Origin: Acanthaster planci
Taxonomy: Eukaryota > Echinodermata > Asteroidea > Valvatida > Acanthasteridae
Reading direction: 5' to 3'
Assembly (NCBI RefSeq): GCF_001949145.1
Contig: NW_019091370.1
Coordinates: 2,374,074-2,436,073 of the forward strand
DNA length: 62,000 nt
Position numbers and translations under genes: made by a program. The notes beneath the pieces were generated by a model. The model was given only the letters and a program-made list of their open reading frames with translations. It was not told the origin of the DNA and made no database searches. Positions 61,141-62,000 of this stretch are shown piece after piece (positions within the stretch are counted from its first letter, which is position 1; each line of letters starts with the position of its first letter).

Positions 61141-61639
61141 CATATGGTAATGGACACACACCTATTCCCCTGAGCTTCTGGGGGGTGGGACTAGGAGCCG
61201 ATGGAAAGAGGAGGGGGCAAGGTCAGAACCCCTTTAAGAAAAGGCATCTTCAAATTCCGCTTAAAGACCCATCACGCCCGCACGATGTGTTCTGACTTAT
61301 TATGTATTAAAGACAACATGCAAATTGAAAGTTCTGTCGTGCAAAAGTTGCAGTCTTTGTAATGAGAGAACTGCAGAACACATAAGGACCACGGTACAAA
61401 TTGCGACATAAGGAGTCGGACAACAGTTGCTGACACCATGGCAATCCAAACACGAGCGTGCATTGAAAGTATAGACAGGTACACAGGGTAGTGACAATAC
61501 CCAGGGCATACATAAGAGCCAGATATGGTAGATTTGTCAAGACATGGCTTATGAGATGAAAACAATTATCAACAGGAAAATGTCTCTCTGAGCTGCAAAA
61601 TTAAGCTCTCAGAAGCCTTTCAATCTCGGTACAGCAGAT

Positions 61640-61880
61640 GTAAACTATAACACAAACTGTAGGAAGGCCATCTCTGACTGATCGGCCATAAACGGCTGCC
61701 TTTAAACATCGATGCTCCTCGCTATTACAAGATCAGTTCATGTTAACACACATTTTTCTGTTTCAACCTCTCTCCTTTCTGAATTAACTGGCGGCTGCTA
61801 ATAAAAATGCACCTGCTTTGTAAAAGACAATTACTTCAGCAAATCTTAACTCCTGTAGTTGATAGGCTACACTTTTTTAA
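61640..61880. promoter_or_regulatory. Candidate enhancer island with AATAAAAATG and ATTA cores
   Basis: CGGCTGCTAATAAAAATGCACCTGC-type sequence (61790-61815) carries a Hox/Cdx-like AATAAAA next to an E-box CACCTG. GACAATTAC and GAATTAACTGG lie nearby. It has the texture of a conserved non-coding element. Confidence 0.27.
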
Positions 61881-62000
61881 CCTTTGTGGGGCTTGGGATG
61901 TTTCGTATCTTGTCAGAAGAAAGTGAAAGGCTACTGATACGAGTCAGTCAGGCGAGCGGAGGAAAGTTGAACCGTCCGCAGGCGGTAGCTCCTTGAAGCC

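Larger units (their letters stand above)
48311..62000. other. Downstream intergenic region, no gene recognised
   Basis: Open frames of up to about 140 codons on both strands show no recognisable domains. The region holds an 82-base hairpin (52876-52957), a polypurine tract (49379-49434), a CTCF-like site (54527-54537), a TCAA simple repeat (about 59503-59531) and several GC-richer islands described separately. Between them the sequence is AT-rich and unremarkable. Confidence 0.55.

Noticed and set aside
1-62000. CRISPR arrays, rRNA genes, bacterial operons, Sowah or a second Irx gene
   Set aside because: No regularly spaced repeats, rRNA sequence, ankyrin-type frames or second homeobox were seen on either strand.

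Overview
The window is eukaryotic genomic DNA with one gene I can support: a complete TALE-class Iroquois homeobox gene (Irx) on the + strand. Its coding sequence spans 34655-43923 in six exons. Joined at consensus GT-AG sites, the exons keep one open frame of 529 codons plus a stop. The protein has a conserved Irx N-terminus, an Iroquois homeodomain (alanine at homeodomain position 50, WFANAR recognition helix), an acidic stretch behind it, a KPKIWSLA motif, an LRxWVDGxFH motif and a [10 protein letters not shown]-terminus.

The organism is probably an invertebrate deuterostome, perhaps an echinoderm. The reasons are compact introns (0.35-2.3 kb), roughly 40% GC, tRNA-derived SINE-like and TA-flanked MITE-like repeats, and an excess of the palindromes TACATGTA and TAGGCCTA. 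This assignment is an inference; the Irx call does not depend on it.

Layout. Positions 1-34 kb are gene-poor upstream DNA. They hold a SINE-like element (about 5400-5600), two MITE-like inverted-repeat elements (6912-7149; 22576-22803), a large composite foldback (7603-9030), degenerate tRNA-like sequences, and a poly(A)/N tract that looks like an assembly problem (25064-25236). A CpG-rich segment with three CCAAT boxes (about 33890-34650) is the likely promoter and 5' leader. Positions 34.6-44 kb hold the Irx coding exons. Positions 44-48.3 kb are probably 3' UTR, possibly with one UTR intron, ending near an AATAAA at 48293. Positions 48.3-62 kb have no recognisable gene. They contain several GC-richer islands with TAAT-core, octamer and nuclear-receptor-like motifs that resemble developmental enhancers.

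How it fits together: a single developmental transcription-factor gene sits in long non-coding flanks. That arrangement is known for Iroquois loci, where distal elements drive patterned expression. The regulatory calls rest on composition and motifs only and need cross-species alignment. No bacterial, viral or CRISPR features were seen, and most open frames outside the Irx exons look like chance frames.
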